A stretch of 64,000 nt of DNA from Cephalopachus bancanus. Its lineage: Eukaryota; Chordata; Mammalia; Primates; Tarsiidae. The notes under the pieces were generated by a model, which was given only the letters and a program-made list of their open reading frames with translations, ran no database searches and was not told where the DNA came from. The stretch is from positions 310,001 through 374,000 of the forward strand of contig JAPVLO010000522.1 in NCBI GenBank assembly GCA_027257055.1, given 5' to 3'. Position numbers and translations under genes: made by a program. Positions 22,213 through 31,785 of the stretch are shown piece by piece (position 1 is the first letter of the stretch; the number at the start of each line of letters is the position of its first letter).

Positions 22213-22881
22213 CTGAAAGCAGACAGAGAAGGAGTCACTTACAGTAGACAAGACTCTGCCCAACCTAGGACCCCTGAAACAGAAGCTTCTTCTGTACCCT
22301 GGCCAGAACCTGCCCCCCATCTCAAGCAATTCCCTTGGGCAGTTTCTAAGTGGCTCATCTGTTATGTTGCCCATGGCTGTGAGTGTGGCACTGATTTCAC
22401 TGGAGGTTTCTAGGAGTCAGAATGGGTGGGTAAATGTACCCCGAGATACCCAAGTTTACAACTCCCAGGTTCCACACATAGTCAACAAGACGGTCCCCAA
22501 AGTAGGAAAGGCTAGAAAATCCATATCTGCCATTGATCATACTCACCCTTAGGGTCTAGAGTCACACTTCTCCTTGGATCTAACATTCCTTAGAAAAACT
22601 CAAAGGGCAACAGGCCTTCTCTATTTACGAGGATTAAACTGGATCTCAGAGCCTGGTGCGTGTCCTCCCAGTTCACTGAGAGAGGCAGAACCCCTGCTAC
22701 ACTCAGTGTGGAAGGATGAAGCTGAGACTTGGCTTGGCCACTGTCCCTCGTGTTTCCAGCCTGGACCTCGGCCTGGCTTTGGGATGAAGCGCTGGAACCT
22801 CCAGGGGGCTCAAGGCTGCCTCTATCCTGTCCAGCTTGTTCCATTCTCTGTATCTCCTGGTTCTCTTTTTTCCCTCTTCTA
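22213..22881. other. Unassigned DNA upstream of the decayed transmembrane exon
   Basis: GC-moderate, no Ig-fold signature on either strand. Two overlapping frames at 22574-22882 run in opposite directions and look like chance openings. Confidence 0.4.
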
Positions 22882-23440
22882 AATTCCCCCTTTTATTTTA
22901 AAGATGTGGAGTATAGGTCAGGATTGGGTACATAAGTGATTTGTGTACAGGTGAAGTTCGTGCTCTCATTGGACCTCAATTCACCTGGAATGGGATCATG
23001 CACTCTTATTGATGCTGTATTCTCCCCATCACTGGTCAGTGTCCTGCTACTGCTAATCCCTTTCTTGTGGTATTATGATCAATGTTCAGTGTGCACTTAT
23101 GAGTGAGAACATTTGTTACTAAGTTCTTTGTTTCTGTCATAGATTACTGAGTATGATAGATTCTAAATCCACCCAGCTTGTTGTGAAGCCCATTATTTTT
23201 TTCTTTCGTTATGACTGTGTGATATTCCATCATGTATAAGAACCACTTTTTCTTTTAGCCAGTCCACTTTCAATGGGCAACCCATTTGGTTTCATGTTTT
23301 TGTTATTGTGAATTGTGCTGCAATAAACATGTATGTACAATATAATTTTTGTAGCATTATTTGAGTTCCTCTGGGTATATTCCCAGAATGGGAATTGCTG
23401 TGTCATATGGAAGGTCAATTTCTAGTTCTGGGTCATTTTT
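22882..23440 (-). mobile_element. L1 3' end, 5'-truncated, minus strand
   Basis: The reverse complement of the L1 3' UTR and ORF2 end: 'TTTATTTTAAAGATGTGGAG' (tail), 'CTTATGAGTGAGAACATTTG', 'GTGCTGCAATAAACATG', 'TGAGTTCCTCTGGGTATATTC'. It is moderately diverged. Confidence 0.88.
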
Positions 23441-23482
23441 GTGCATTTCACATCCCTCTATTCACAGCTTCAAATATAAGCA

Positions 23483-23566
23483 TCTGGGGGAGCACACCTC
23501 AACAACAAGGGTATCTGCATAATGAACATTTGTATACCTAACCCTGAATTGTACCCCACAGTCTTA

Positions 23567-23601
<35 letters not shown>

Positions 23602-23612
23602 GCAAAAACCAA
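23483..23612 (+). mobile_element. Very short L1 3' UTR fragment with (CAA)n tail
   Basis: 'GGTATCTGCATAATGAACAT' and 'CCTAACCCTGAATTGTACC' identify the last 80 bases of the L1 3' UTR. They are followed by a CAA-repeat tail at about 23567-23600. It is a severely 5'-truncated L1 insertion. Confidence 0.88.
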
Positions 23613-24369
23613 ATATAAGCATCTGAACATCTTGGGAAAAGAATTAAAAATGGAATGAATTTGGAATATCCCTTGTGTGTCTAAATGAGGAAGGATGGAT
23701 TCTGTTTACCTCTTCCTCGGTTTACCTCTGCTGTTCCAATGTCTTAGGATCTCCTAGGGACATGGTTCTGAACATCAAGGAAGTGGGGCCTGGATGTTGA
23801 TGGGACGGGGTGAGGTCTGCTGCTGGATGCCCAACCCCAGTGGGTCCCTGGGAGCCGACCTCCCATGGGAATTATCATGCTCAGAACACTAGAAACTTTA
23901 GCTCCAAAACCTCAGTCCACAGAACCATGGGCTGTCACTCTCCTTCCATAGGGTCAGAGACATGAGCCTCACAGACATGGATAAACCCACTGTAGATACA
24001 AGGCCAACAAGTACATGAGGATAGAGAGAGGAAGAAAGAGAACAGTACAAAGAGGCCTCATGCTGGGCTCTTTTTCTCCTAGAAGATTCTATTCAAATGC
24101 TTGAAAGAGAAGTAAAGATTGGAGCCCACCCAGACAGCTAAACAAACTGGGGACTCAGTAGTGATGGCAATTAGCCCCATCACACTGACCAGGAGGCAGA
24201 AAGAGGTCTGAGTCTGAGGAGTGGATGAGTTATCAGCCTGGATACTTTTCAACCTCCTCACCTTCTAGGACGTCTTCCCTAGAAGAGTTGATTTTTAGAT
24301 CTTTCAGGAATCCCTGTGCTAAGGCAACATCCCCTTAAAGGCTGTTGATGTATGATCTACAGCTCCCTA
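23613..24369. other. Unassigned DNA
   Basis: No exon is accepted here. A minus-strand frame at 24079-24261 has a hydrophobic middle, which is discussed under rejected items. The 28 bases at 24285-24312 are identical to L1 ORF2 text at 25303-25330, a stray L1 scrap. Confidence 0.4.
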
Positions 24370-24767
24370 TCACAGATGTCTTTATAGAGTTTATCATGTT
24401 TTAAAGTTGTATGCCCACACCTGAACAAATGTATAGATATAGATATGCACACTGTGACATGTACACACAAACACGCAAACACAGACATCATTGATACAGG
24501 TATATATCAAGAAATAATTATTAAAGCTTACATGTGGTATCTATTTGTATCATTGATCTTTATAGAGTTTATCGTACTTCAAAATTGTAGTTATATATCC
24601 AAATATCTGTATGGATATACATATGCATACAGTGACATGCACACACAAATACCCAAGCACACAGAGAGACACAGACACGCACATCACTGACACAGGAACA
24701 TGTCAAGGGACATCCCTTGTTAAGCTTACATGTGGTGTCTATTTATATCATAGTGGTCTTTACAGAG

Positions 24768-25362
24768 GTTGTTCTGCTTTTTTTATTTTTAATTTTAGAT
24801 ATGTGGGATAGCATTCAGGGTTAGGTATACAAATGTTCATTATGCAGGTACCCTTGTTGATGAGGTGTGCCCCTTCCTCCCCTGGCAGATTCCCACCACT
24901 GCCAATTCCACCTCCTTGCACCCTCATCCATGGCAGTTTCCCACTATGGCCAATTCTTTTCTTATACCATTATGATAATTGTTCAAGGTCTGCTTATGAA
25001 TGAGAACATGTGATACTCAGTTATTTGATTCTGCGATAGATCACTCAGTATTATAGACTCTAAGTCCATCTAAGTTGCTGTGAAGTTCATAATTCCTCAG
25101 TTATTTGTAATATTATGCAATAGTCCATCATGTATATGTGCCACATTTTTTAATCCAGTCCTCTTTGGTGGGCAGCACATTTGGCCATGTTCTTGCTACT
25201 GTAAATAATGCTACAATAAACGTGTGTGTAGATATCTTTTTCATAGAGTGATTTGAGTTTCTCTGGGTATATTCCCAGTAGGGGAATTGAAGAGTTGTAT
25301 CAAAGGTTGATTTTTAGATCTTTCAGGAATCGCCAAACTGTTTTCCACAGAGGTTGTACTAG
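24768..25362 (-). mobile_element. L1 3' end inserted in the tandem repeat, minus strand
   Basis: The reverse complement of the L1 tail, 3' UTR and ORF2 end ('TAGCATTCAGGGTTAGGTAT', 'CTCTGGGTATATTCCCAG', 'CAGAGGTTGTACTAG'). A 9-bp direct repeat TTTACAGAG at 24759-24767 and 25363-25371 marks the insertion site. The repeat-unit text resumes directly after it. Confidence 0.88.
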
Positions 25363-25394
25363 TTTACAGAGTGTGACATGTCTTAAAATTGTAC

Positions 25395-25483
25395 ATATAT
25401 TAAACCATCTCATTGTATACTGTAAATATATGCAATTTTTGTCAACAGTGCCTTAATAAAGCTGGGAAAAATAATAAACATAA
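25395..25483 (+). mobile_element. Tiny L1-type 3' end with target duplication
   Basis: Eighty-nine bases resembling an old L1M 3' terminus ('TATACTGTAAATATATGC', 'CCTTAATAAAGCTGGG', A-rich tail). They are flanked by an exact 10-bp repeat AAAATTGTAC at 25385-25394 and 25484-25493. The flanking text is one continuous tandem-repeat unit. Confidence 0.7.
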
Positions 25484-25913
25484 AAAATTGTACCTACATA
25501 CCTGTAAAAATGTATAGGAATAGATACACAGTGTCATGCACAGACGCATAAAAAATACAAACACAGACACATAAAAAAAGACACACAGCTCTAGCATATG
25601 ATATGAATCAAGGAATGTATCTTAAAGCCCATGCATGGTGTCTATTTATGTCATAGTGGACTTCATAGTTTTTCAAGTTTTAAAACTGTACCTACATGTG
25701 GATAGATAGATAAATAGATTGACATATATAGATAGAAATTGATAGATATAGATGTTGGCATAGACATACATATCAATATAGACACACATCACTGACATAG
25801 TGTACGTATCAAGATCTATATAGTAAAGCCTACATGTGGTTTCTGTTTCTCTCATAGTGGTCTACATTGAGTCTGTCATATTTTAAAATAGTACCTATAT
25901 GTCTCTCTCTCTT

Positions 25914-26822
25914 TGTTGGGAGCCGGCCACAGAGGCCCACTGAGTGTTAGGGATCAGAGAGGACTGTGGACCCTGAGACCACTAGGATGCATTCGGGAGC
26001 TGTTGACCCCATTCCCTCCCTCCTTTTCCACTTGGCACTGCAACCAGGAAAGGCTCCTGCTGTCTCTAACAGAAAACTCTGAGACCGGAATGTACACAGC
26101 TAAATTTGGGAGTCTATTGTTCCCATTTTCCGTGGTTTATGGTTTTTGCTTTTAAAAAATTTAAGTTTAACTTTGAGTCACATTGAGGAGCCTTAGTGCA
26201 AGTCACAGGCTTTCTTGATGTGATTTTAGAAATTTATATATATAGGTTTTAGAAAATAGTTTTCATAGATTAAAGAAAATTTAAGTAACCATTTTGTTAT
26301 AGAAGTGTGTTTAGTTCACTTTGATTCAGGGGGGCCAGTGAAGTTTGAACTAGGCCTGCTGGTGTTAGGAGAGTGTAACTATAGCAGCAACTGTTTTATA
26401 GAGACTAGTTTGAATTAGCACAGAATAGCACAAGGTAATATATCATTATGTTGGTTTCGGGTGTAAGCATTGAACAATGTTATGTAGCTGTAAACAATTT
26501 AGGATATATAGAAACTGGATAAGAAACAAAAAGACAATTTGTGGTTGTTCTTTCTCAGGTTCTTCCTCATGTTTAAAAAATACATCTGCTTGAGAATGGG
26601 GATGTCTTGTGTGCACCTGGACCTGTTCATGTGAAAGTCACATGCTACCTTTTGTATAACCATAGCAGCAGGAGTCGCTGTGATGATAATTTTGCAGAGT
26701 TTGGGGATAAAAGGCCCTGGGATTAAGCTCAATAAATGGCTTCTGCCTAATTCTAAGCAGGAGTCCAGTCCCTTTCTTTCTCTCTAGTTTATTTTCTCTT
26801 GTGAGTCGCCTACACCATCACA
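25914..26822 (+). mobile_element. Probable solo LTR of a class II (ERV2-like) retrovirus
   Basis: An LTR-like block of about 909 bp begins TGTTGGGAGCCGGCC, the start typical of class II LTRs, and ends in ...CACCATCACA. A TATA-like ATAAAAG lies at 26707-26713 and AATAAA at 26731-26736, followed by a T/C-rich segment as in an R-U5 region. No internal viral sequence is attached on either side, so it appears solo. A clean target duplication could not be found, which leaves the exact ends and the class uncertain. Confidence 0.55.
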
Positions 26823-26868
26823 CTTACAGAGACTCCCGACCCTTGCAGGAGCAGGACTCCAGAATCTC

Positions 26869-26871
<3 letters not shown>

Positions 26872-26912
<41 letters not shown>
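26872..26912. repeat. (CA)n microsatellite
   Basis: About 20 CA dinucleotides in an uninterrupted run. It is likely length-polymorphic. Confidence 0.97.
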
Positions 26913-26916
<4 letters not shown>

Positions 26917-28425
26917 GACAGAGACACACACTTTCCCTTGATACTTCCTCTCTTCTAGTCCCCTCCAAGTGTCTCTTACCAGAAGATCCCCTCCCTGAAG
27001 GGTCAACACAACCTGATTTCCCATGGCAGACATGGTTTAGTATTCTCCCCCCAGTGAATGATGCTCCCATCTGCTGTCACTCTTCCATTGGGGGATGTCC
27101 AGGTTCTGCTCTTGATGACCCACTGAGGACAAGAGGGCACCCCTCCCCAGGGAGTAGAGTGAATGGCTGGGCAAAGGCCTTGAGTTTGCAGTCTGACTGG
27201 CTCAGGTCCTTGGGGACTTTTAAAACCATCATCACCCTATGTTCTTTTCCTAAAATGTGTATGAGAAGAGCCTCTCCTCTGTGGTGTCATCAAGAGAAAA
27301 TCCTGCCCCAAGGACAGGCAGAGTCCTGTACACTTTGGAATTGGTGTCCACGTCCTAGACACTTGGGGCTGTGCTCAGAGAATGTGAGTCCTGGACCCCC
27401 CAAACCCAAACCTGTCTCTAAAAGGAGCAGGACTGTGGCAGGACCGAGACCCCTAGCACAGAGCCCCCAAGAGTCTCCCCAGGCTTCTGCTTCTCACCAG
27501 CTCCAGGTCGGGAGAGCTGAAACCAGCAAGGCTCTCATGAACAAGTAGGAGAAGTGCTGAGAGCTTGAACGCACCTGTCTTTTCCCATTCAACCTGGTCC
27601 CCACTACCCACAGTGTTCTCCCAAGTTCCGCCTACCCCCAATTATACATAAGGCCCTCAAGGCTCTCAAGAAAGGAAGAGACACACCTGGGGACACAAGG
27701 ATGACACCCTCTCTGCTCCTAATCTGCGGAGGGACTGGAAAATCCCTAGGAAGATTCCCCCCTCCTGATATATTAGCACAAGCCAGCTGGCCACTGCTCT
27801 AGGGACTACTATGGGTGCGGGATGAACATCCTTACAAGGACTGGGGTCAGAGGGTCCTTGAGGCTGAAATCACTGAGGGGACCACTGTGCCAAACATGGA
27901 TCTCCCATATTATTGTGGTTGTGTCACAGGCTTAGGATAATCTAGGTAAATGTCCCTCAAGTTAGCCAACAAAGACAATCCCAGGGTACTGAACATATAA
28001 CCCATGAGATGTGTGAATTACAGCAGAGGACAGAGAAAAAGGGAGAAAAGACAGCTTTGAAAAAAAGAATTTCCACGTCCTTCTCCCTGAGGGGGGTTTG
28101 ACCCTTTTCCCTGAGCCCAACTCCAGGTTATCTCCAGACTGACAACACAATAGGCAGAGATTATTCCAGTTAATATTTCCCCAAAGTAGCTTCCAGCCCT
28201 GGTGAGGGGTCGCCCCTGGGACCTGTGGCCTGTCCAAGAGGAGGTGGACCTCAACGGAGGGTGCATATCACCTGGGGCCATGGCAGGTCCTGGCACAGGG
28301 GAAAGGAATAGGGGACTGGACCACTTGAGTGAAGAGACCCTTGTTCCTTTAAAGGGGTCACCCCTTTTAACCAATCTCTCAGAGCCCACTCTCACTCAGC
28401 TCAGCAGGACCAGTCCCATACCCAC
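26913..28425. other. Unassigned DNA downstream of the LAIR-like exons
   Basis: GC-moderate, no named repeat. In minus-strand sense this is where the transmembrane and cytoplasmic exons of a LAIR-like gene would lie. I could not find a hydrophobic membrane exon or an ITIM-like tail. The plus-strand frame at 27054-27548 (164 codons) matches nothing I know. Confidence 0.4.
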
Positions 28426-28490
28426 CTGATGCTGTGGCTGAGTGTCCAGGCCATCCATGGTGTCCAGAGGAGACAAAGGATCCAGGGATC
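28426..28490 (-). pseudogene. Probable stem exon of the LAIR-like relic
   Basis: On the minus strand, a good acceptor (pyrimidine-rich, ending CATCCCAG at 28491-28498) is followed by 65 bases and a consensus donor CAG|GTGGGT (28428-28420). In one frame it reads 'DPLSPLDTMDGLDTQPQHQ', which loosely resembles the Ser/Pro/Asp-rich stalk that follows the single Ig domain in LAIR1. It lies 180 bases past the Ig exon. The match is short, so identity rests mainly on the splice signals and the position. Confidence 0.45.
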
Positions 28491-28668
28491 CTGGGATGCA
28501 GACACTGTGAGAGCAGAGGGATGTGTGTGTAGAGGGAGGAGAGGGTTTGGGGGTTAGTAGGAGGCCTGGAAGGCTGAAGACAGACAAGGCAGCAGGGAAA
28601 GTTTCCAAGGACCTGAGGACAAGGTCTAGGGCAGAACTGAGACTGCGGAGTGGGACCAGGTGACATAC

Positions 28669-28976
28669 TTATCTGTAACCACCAGCTTCAGGTGTTCACT
28701 GAGCCTAGACCACCTGGAGAACATATAACAGAAGCAACAATAATGCCCAGTATTGTCTTCAGTTACAGAGTCAATGGGGAATCCAACCTCTGTCTAAGAT
28801 GAGCTACACTATGCTTATCCCTGAATTTAAAATTCTCATTCATGAGCTCAGGTCTTCCCTTCTCCAGATGGAATGTCTCAACCTAGACTGGGTCCTGGCA
28901 CACAAAGGTCACAGGCTGGCCCTGGGGGATCACAGGGTCTGGCTCAGTAGAGATGGAAGGTTTGACTAGGGATCCC
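28669..28976 (-). pseudogene. Ig-domain exon of a LAIR-like receptor, broken
   Basis: The minus strand encodes one C2-type Ig domain. It starts 'KPSISTEPDPVIPQGQPVTF', then VCQD with the first disulphide cysteine. After a frame change it reads 'IDSVTEDNTGHYCCFCY' with the second cysteine and 'WSRLSEHLKLVVTDK' as the closing strands. It matches remembered LAIR1 (PSIS-EPG-VIP, VTFVC, FRIDSVSEGNAGPYRC, WSEQSDYLELLVK) better than LILR or FCAR domains. An in-frame TAG lies at 28883-28885, and a frameshift lies at about 28770-28790. A GTATGT donor follows at 28668. LAIR proteins bind collagen on leukocytes; this copy cannot make an intact domain. Confidence 0.8.
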
Positions 28977-29904
28977 AGGAGGGGGCCTCAGGGTCCATCA
29001 GGAGAAAATGGCCTTCCCCTCCCTGTGAAGGATAGGAAGGAAATAATGCAGTGACTGCCATAGCTTCCACCACACCAGCACCTGATCTCCTCATCTGAAT
29101 CAGCACTTTCCAACTGGTCACAGTGCTTAATGGAACAAAGGGTTACACTTGGCAACTCTAGGATTAGTTCTGTGCAGTCATTCTGCGTGACAGTGTCTGT
29201 GTCAGTGAGATGGAGACTTGCTGGTGAGAGTCCCAGATATGGAACTTAAAGGACAGCAATAAGACCAGGAGGGGACTTTGTAAAAAAAAATCCTCCCTTT
29301 CCTCATCTTTCAGTCTGCACACAGGTGTGATGACTGGAACAATAGCAACCATCATATATCAAAAGATGACCTTAGTGCTAATGGCCTGGTACTAAGATTA
29401 TGCAGCTGAAAGAGGAAGATTATGCGGCCGAAAGAGGAAGACTACAATCCTGGTGACATCCTGATGTTACCATATGATCTCTGGTGGAGATTCATATTGT
29501 GGGAGAGGGTGTCTACCATGAGATCTGGGCAGATGTGAGAACATTTAGGGAGTTAAAATCAACAGGATTCTCTGGCTGATTAAATGTGAGTTAAGATAAA
29601 GAAGAAACAAGGATGACTGTCATCTGGTCCAGGGCCACAGATGACAGTCACTGGGAAAAGAAAGTGGGGTGGGGCTGTGGAGAATCAGGCTTGCAAGCAA
29701 TAAATCTAGGACCAGTTTTGGATATGCTGAGCCTGAGAGTCTGAAAATCAGTTGATATATGTCAGGTATTTAGAGCTGTCAGAAGACCCGCAAGGGATGT
29801 TCATGTAGATTAACGGGGCTGGGTCCCTCCCAGAGCCAAATGACTCCCACCCAGAGTATCCCTTGGTGTGGAAGGGAGTTAGGAATCTTACGGACATGAC
29901 TCAC
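28977..29904. other. Presumed intron 2 of the LAIR-like relic
   Basis: About 0.93 kb between the second signal-peptide exon and the Ig exon. It shows no named repeat. A direct duplication of 22 bases ('ATTATGC-GC-GAAAGAGGAAG' type) occurs at 29398-29441. Confidence 0.4.
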
Positions 29905-29940
29905 CTTCCTGTGTGTAGCTCATCTGGCCCAAGCAGAGCA
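29905..29940 (-). pseudogene. Signal-peptide exon 2 of the LAIR-like relic
   Basis: Thirty-six bases on the minus strand encode 'LCLGQMSYTQE', with a perfect donor GTGAGT (29904-29899). Thirty-six bases is the usual size of the second signal exon in LILR-family genes, and the text matches the 'LCLxQ...QE' end of LAIR1 and FCAR leaders. The acceptor is damaged: the expected AG directly before the exon reads AA (29942-29941). Joined in phase with the first exon, the frame stays open. Confidence 0.7.
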
Positions 29941-30227
29941 TTGGAAGAGAAACCCCCATGAGACACCAGGTATCCCACCACCAGGTGTCCTTAGAGAGGA
30001 GTCAAGGATCCGTTTGGAGCAGGGAGAGGTTTAATTTCCTGGAATCTCCAGACTTTCCAAATAACCCTCACTCTTAGCTCCTTTGCAGCAGGGTCAGGAG
30101 CTTCCCCAGGGTACCTTTTCAACAACACTTCCTCAGCCTCTCCTATATGGGATCTGCCACACCCCCAAATTTTATGATATATGACAGACCTCAGGTTCCT
30201 CTGTAGTCAGCTCAGACAAGGCGACAC

Positions 30228-30261
30228 CAAGCAGGCAGGTGAACGTAGGGGTGACTGTCAT
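30228..30261 (-). pseudogene. Signal-peptide exon 1 of the LAIR-like relic
   Basis: Starting at the ATG at 30261-30259 (minus strand), 34 bases encode 'MTVTPTFTCLL' and end in phase 1 before a GT. Thirty-four coding bases before the first intron is the conserved layout of LILR, LAIR and FCAR genes. The donor is GTGTCG instead of GTGAGT, probably weakened. The second signal exon follows after 287 bases. Confidence 0.65.
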
Positions 30262-30280
30262 CCCCTGGGAACTGAACACA

Positions 30281-30510
30281 TTCTTTTTTATTTTAAAGAT
30301 ATAAGGTACAATTCAGGGTTAGATACATAAGTGATCATCATATGGATGAAGTTTTGGTTTCCCATCAATCGTTAGTTCACCTGGTTTGGGATCAGATACC
30401 CTTATTAGTGCTATGTACTCCATGTTCTCTGGCAATGGCCCACTCCTGCTAATCCATTTCATATAATATTTAGATAAATGTTCAAAGTCCACTTATAAGT
30501 GAAAACACCA
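30281..30510 (-). mobile_element. L1 3' UTR fragment just upstream of the LAIR-like start codon
   Basis: The reverse complement of the L1 tail and 3' UTR ('TTTATTTTAAAGATATAAGG', 'TTCAGGGTTAGATACATAAG', 'TCCACTTATAAGTGAAAAC'). Its tail ends about 20 bases upstream of the ATG at 30261, so it would separate the exon from its promoter. Confidence 0.85.
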
Positions 30511-31476
30511 GTATGTTCTTAGCCAGAGAGGGCCTGGAGTCTCTAGCTATTCACTCACTTTATTTTTAAAATCTTTCTTTTCTTCCCACATTCTCCAATG
30601 CTGAGGAAGATGGTGGGATGGGGGGACATAGCCTTGCCTTCCACTTTCCTCTGTCCCTGTGCCATGGTGTGACACATGTACAGGATATACTCACAGGGCC
30701 TGGCTGCAAGACTAAGCATTCACAGTCTCACAGGAAGGGTGATGGTTAGCTCTCAGGCCTGAATTGAGCTTCCCCTCAGTAAATAGTCGGGAGACCTCCG
30801 TTACTGGAAGTGGTTTCTGGTGAGAGATTTCATAACCAGCCTGAAACTACGTCCAGAATAAACACCACATTATTAATTTAATAGATACATTTATGAGAAA
30901 GAGATGAGAGATTTATAGATGAGAGATAAAATAAGAGATACCGTGTAACAGATAATAGATGAATGGGTGTGTGATAGAATAGAGGAGAGGTTGGGGAACT
31001 CACTGGCTTATGTTCACGACAGGCTGGTGTTTCTCAGGAAACACATTTCCATACAAGCCCTTAGATTCCCCACATAAAATCATCCTGATACTGTTTTATG
31101 AGGGGAGACCCCCCAAAACAGGAATTACTTTTTGAAGGGCAGCCCCTTGTAGCACAGGCTTCCCCAGCTAGGTAAGTGTTCTGGGAATCCATGGTCATCA
31201 GTGTACCTGCTAGTGTTGTTGTGAAAGACTGCATTTGACTTCAGTGATTTTTTTAAAAGATTCTTTTAATGTATCTGCGTATTTTATGATGGGTGAACTA
31301 CCAGGGCACCTGCCCACACTGCACTAAGGGCTGAGCAGTTTGGGGCAAAAAACAGCAGGAACCTCCCTATTCACTGGGTCTCTCCCTGCATGACTTCTCT
31401 CTTGTTTCCCTAGATCAAAAAAAGGTGCTCAAAGGAAATGTTTAGCTCATGTGAAAGAGGTGGCATAAAAACAGAA
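30511..31476. other. Unassigned DNA
   Basis: No exon or named repeat. A purine-rich GAGA/GATAGATG stretch lies at about 30890-30960. Confidence 0.4.
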
Positions 31477-31785
31477 GTAGCTAGGTGTGGTAATTCACAC
31501 TTATAATCCCAGCATTTTGGGAGGCCAAGGTGAGAGGATTACCTGGGCCCACGGGTTTGAGACCAGATTGGGCAACTTGGAGAGACCTCTTCTCTACAAT
31601 AAAATAAAAATATAGCTGGGTGTGATGGCGAGTGTCTGTAGTTCCAGCTACTTGAATACCTGAGGTAGACGGATTGCCTGAGCCCAGCAGGTTGAGGCTG
31701 CAGTGGCCGTGAGAATGCCACTGCACCCCAGCTGAGGTGATAGAATGAAACTCCAAATCGAAAAAGAAAAAAAAAAAGAAAAAAG
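31477..31785 (+). mobile_element. Alu SINE
   Basis: A dimeric plus-strand Alu ('TTTTGGGAGGCCAAGGTGAG', 'GAGCCCAGCAGGTTGAGGC', 'CACTGCACCCCAGC') with an A/G-rich tail at 31757-31785. Moderately diverged. Confidence 0.9.

Larger units (their letters stand above)
24370..25913. repeat. Degenerate tandem repeat, unit about 180-200 bp
   Basis: Five or more diverged units share landmarks in the same order: 'TCTTTATAGAGTTTATC', 'TTTTAAAATTGTACCTAC', an 'ATAGATATA' run, 'CAGTGACATGCACAC', 'CATCACTGACACAGG', 'TATCAAGG', 'TTAAAGCTTACATGTGGT', 'CTATTTATATCATAGTGG'. Unit starts are near 24378, 24556, 24757, about 25660 and 25858, with one further unit between 25372 and 25655. The array is interrupted by an L1 (24768-25362) and a tiny L1 scrap (25395-25483). 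It is cut at 25914 by an LTR. Confidence 0.75.

Noticed and set aside
24079..24261. Minus-strand frame with a hydrophobic centre ('SFCLLVSVMGLIAITTESPV') recalling an Fc gamma receptor membrane exon
   Set aside because: The resemblance is limited to about ten residues. There is no matching splice structure or neighbouring Fc receptor exon, so chance is likelier.
24445..24811. His/Thr-rich repeated frames ('HMHTVTCTHK')
   Set aside because: They are translations of the tandem repeat and its CACA-rich parts, not protein-coding sequence.
27054..27548. A 164-codon plus-strand frame
   Set aside because: No recognisable domain or start context, and a competing frame runs on the other strand. It lies opposite the strand of the LRC exons, in presumed intronic or flanking DNA.
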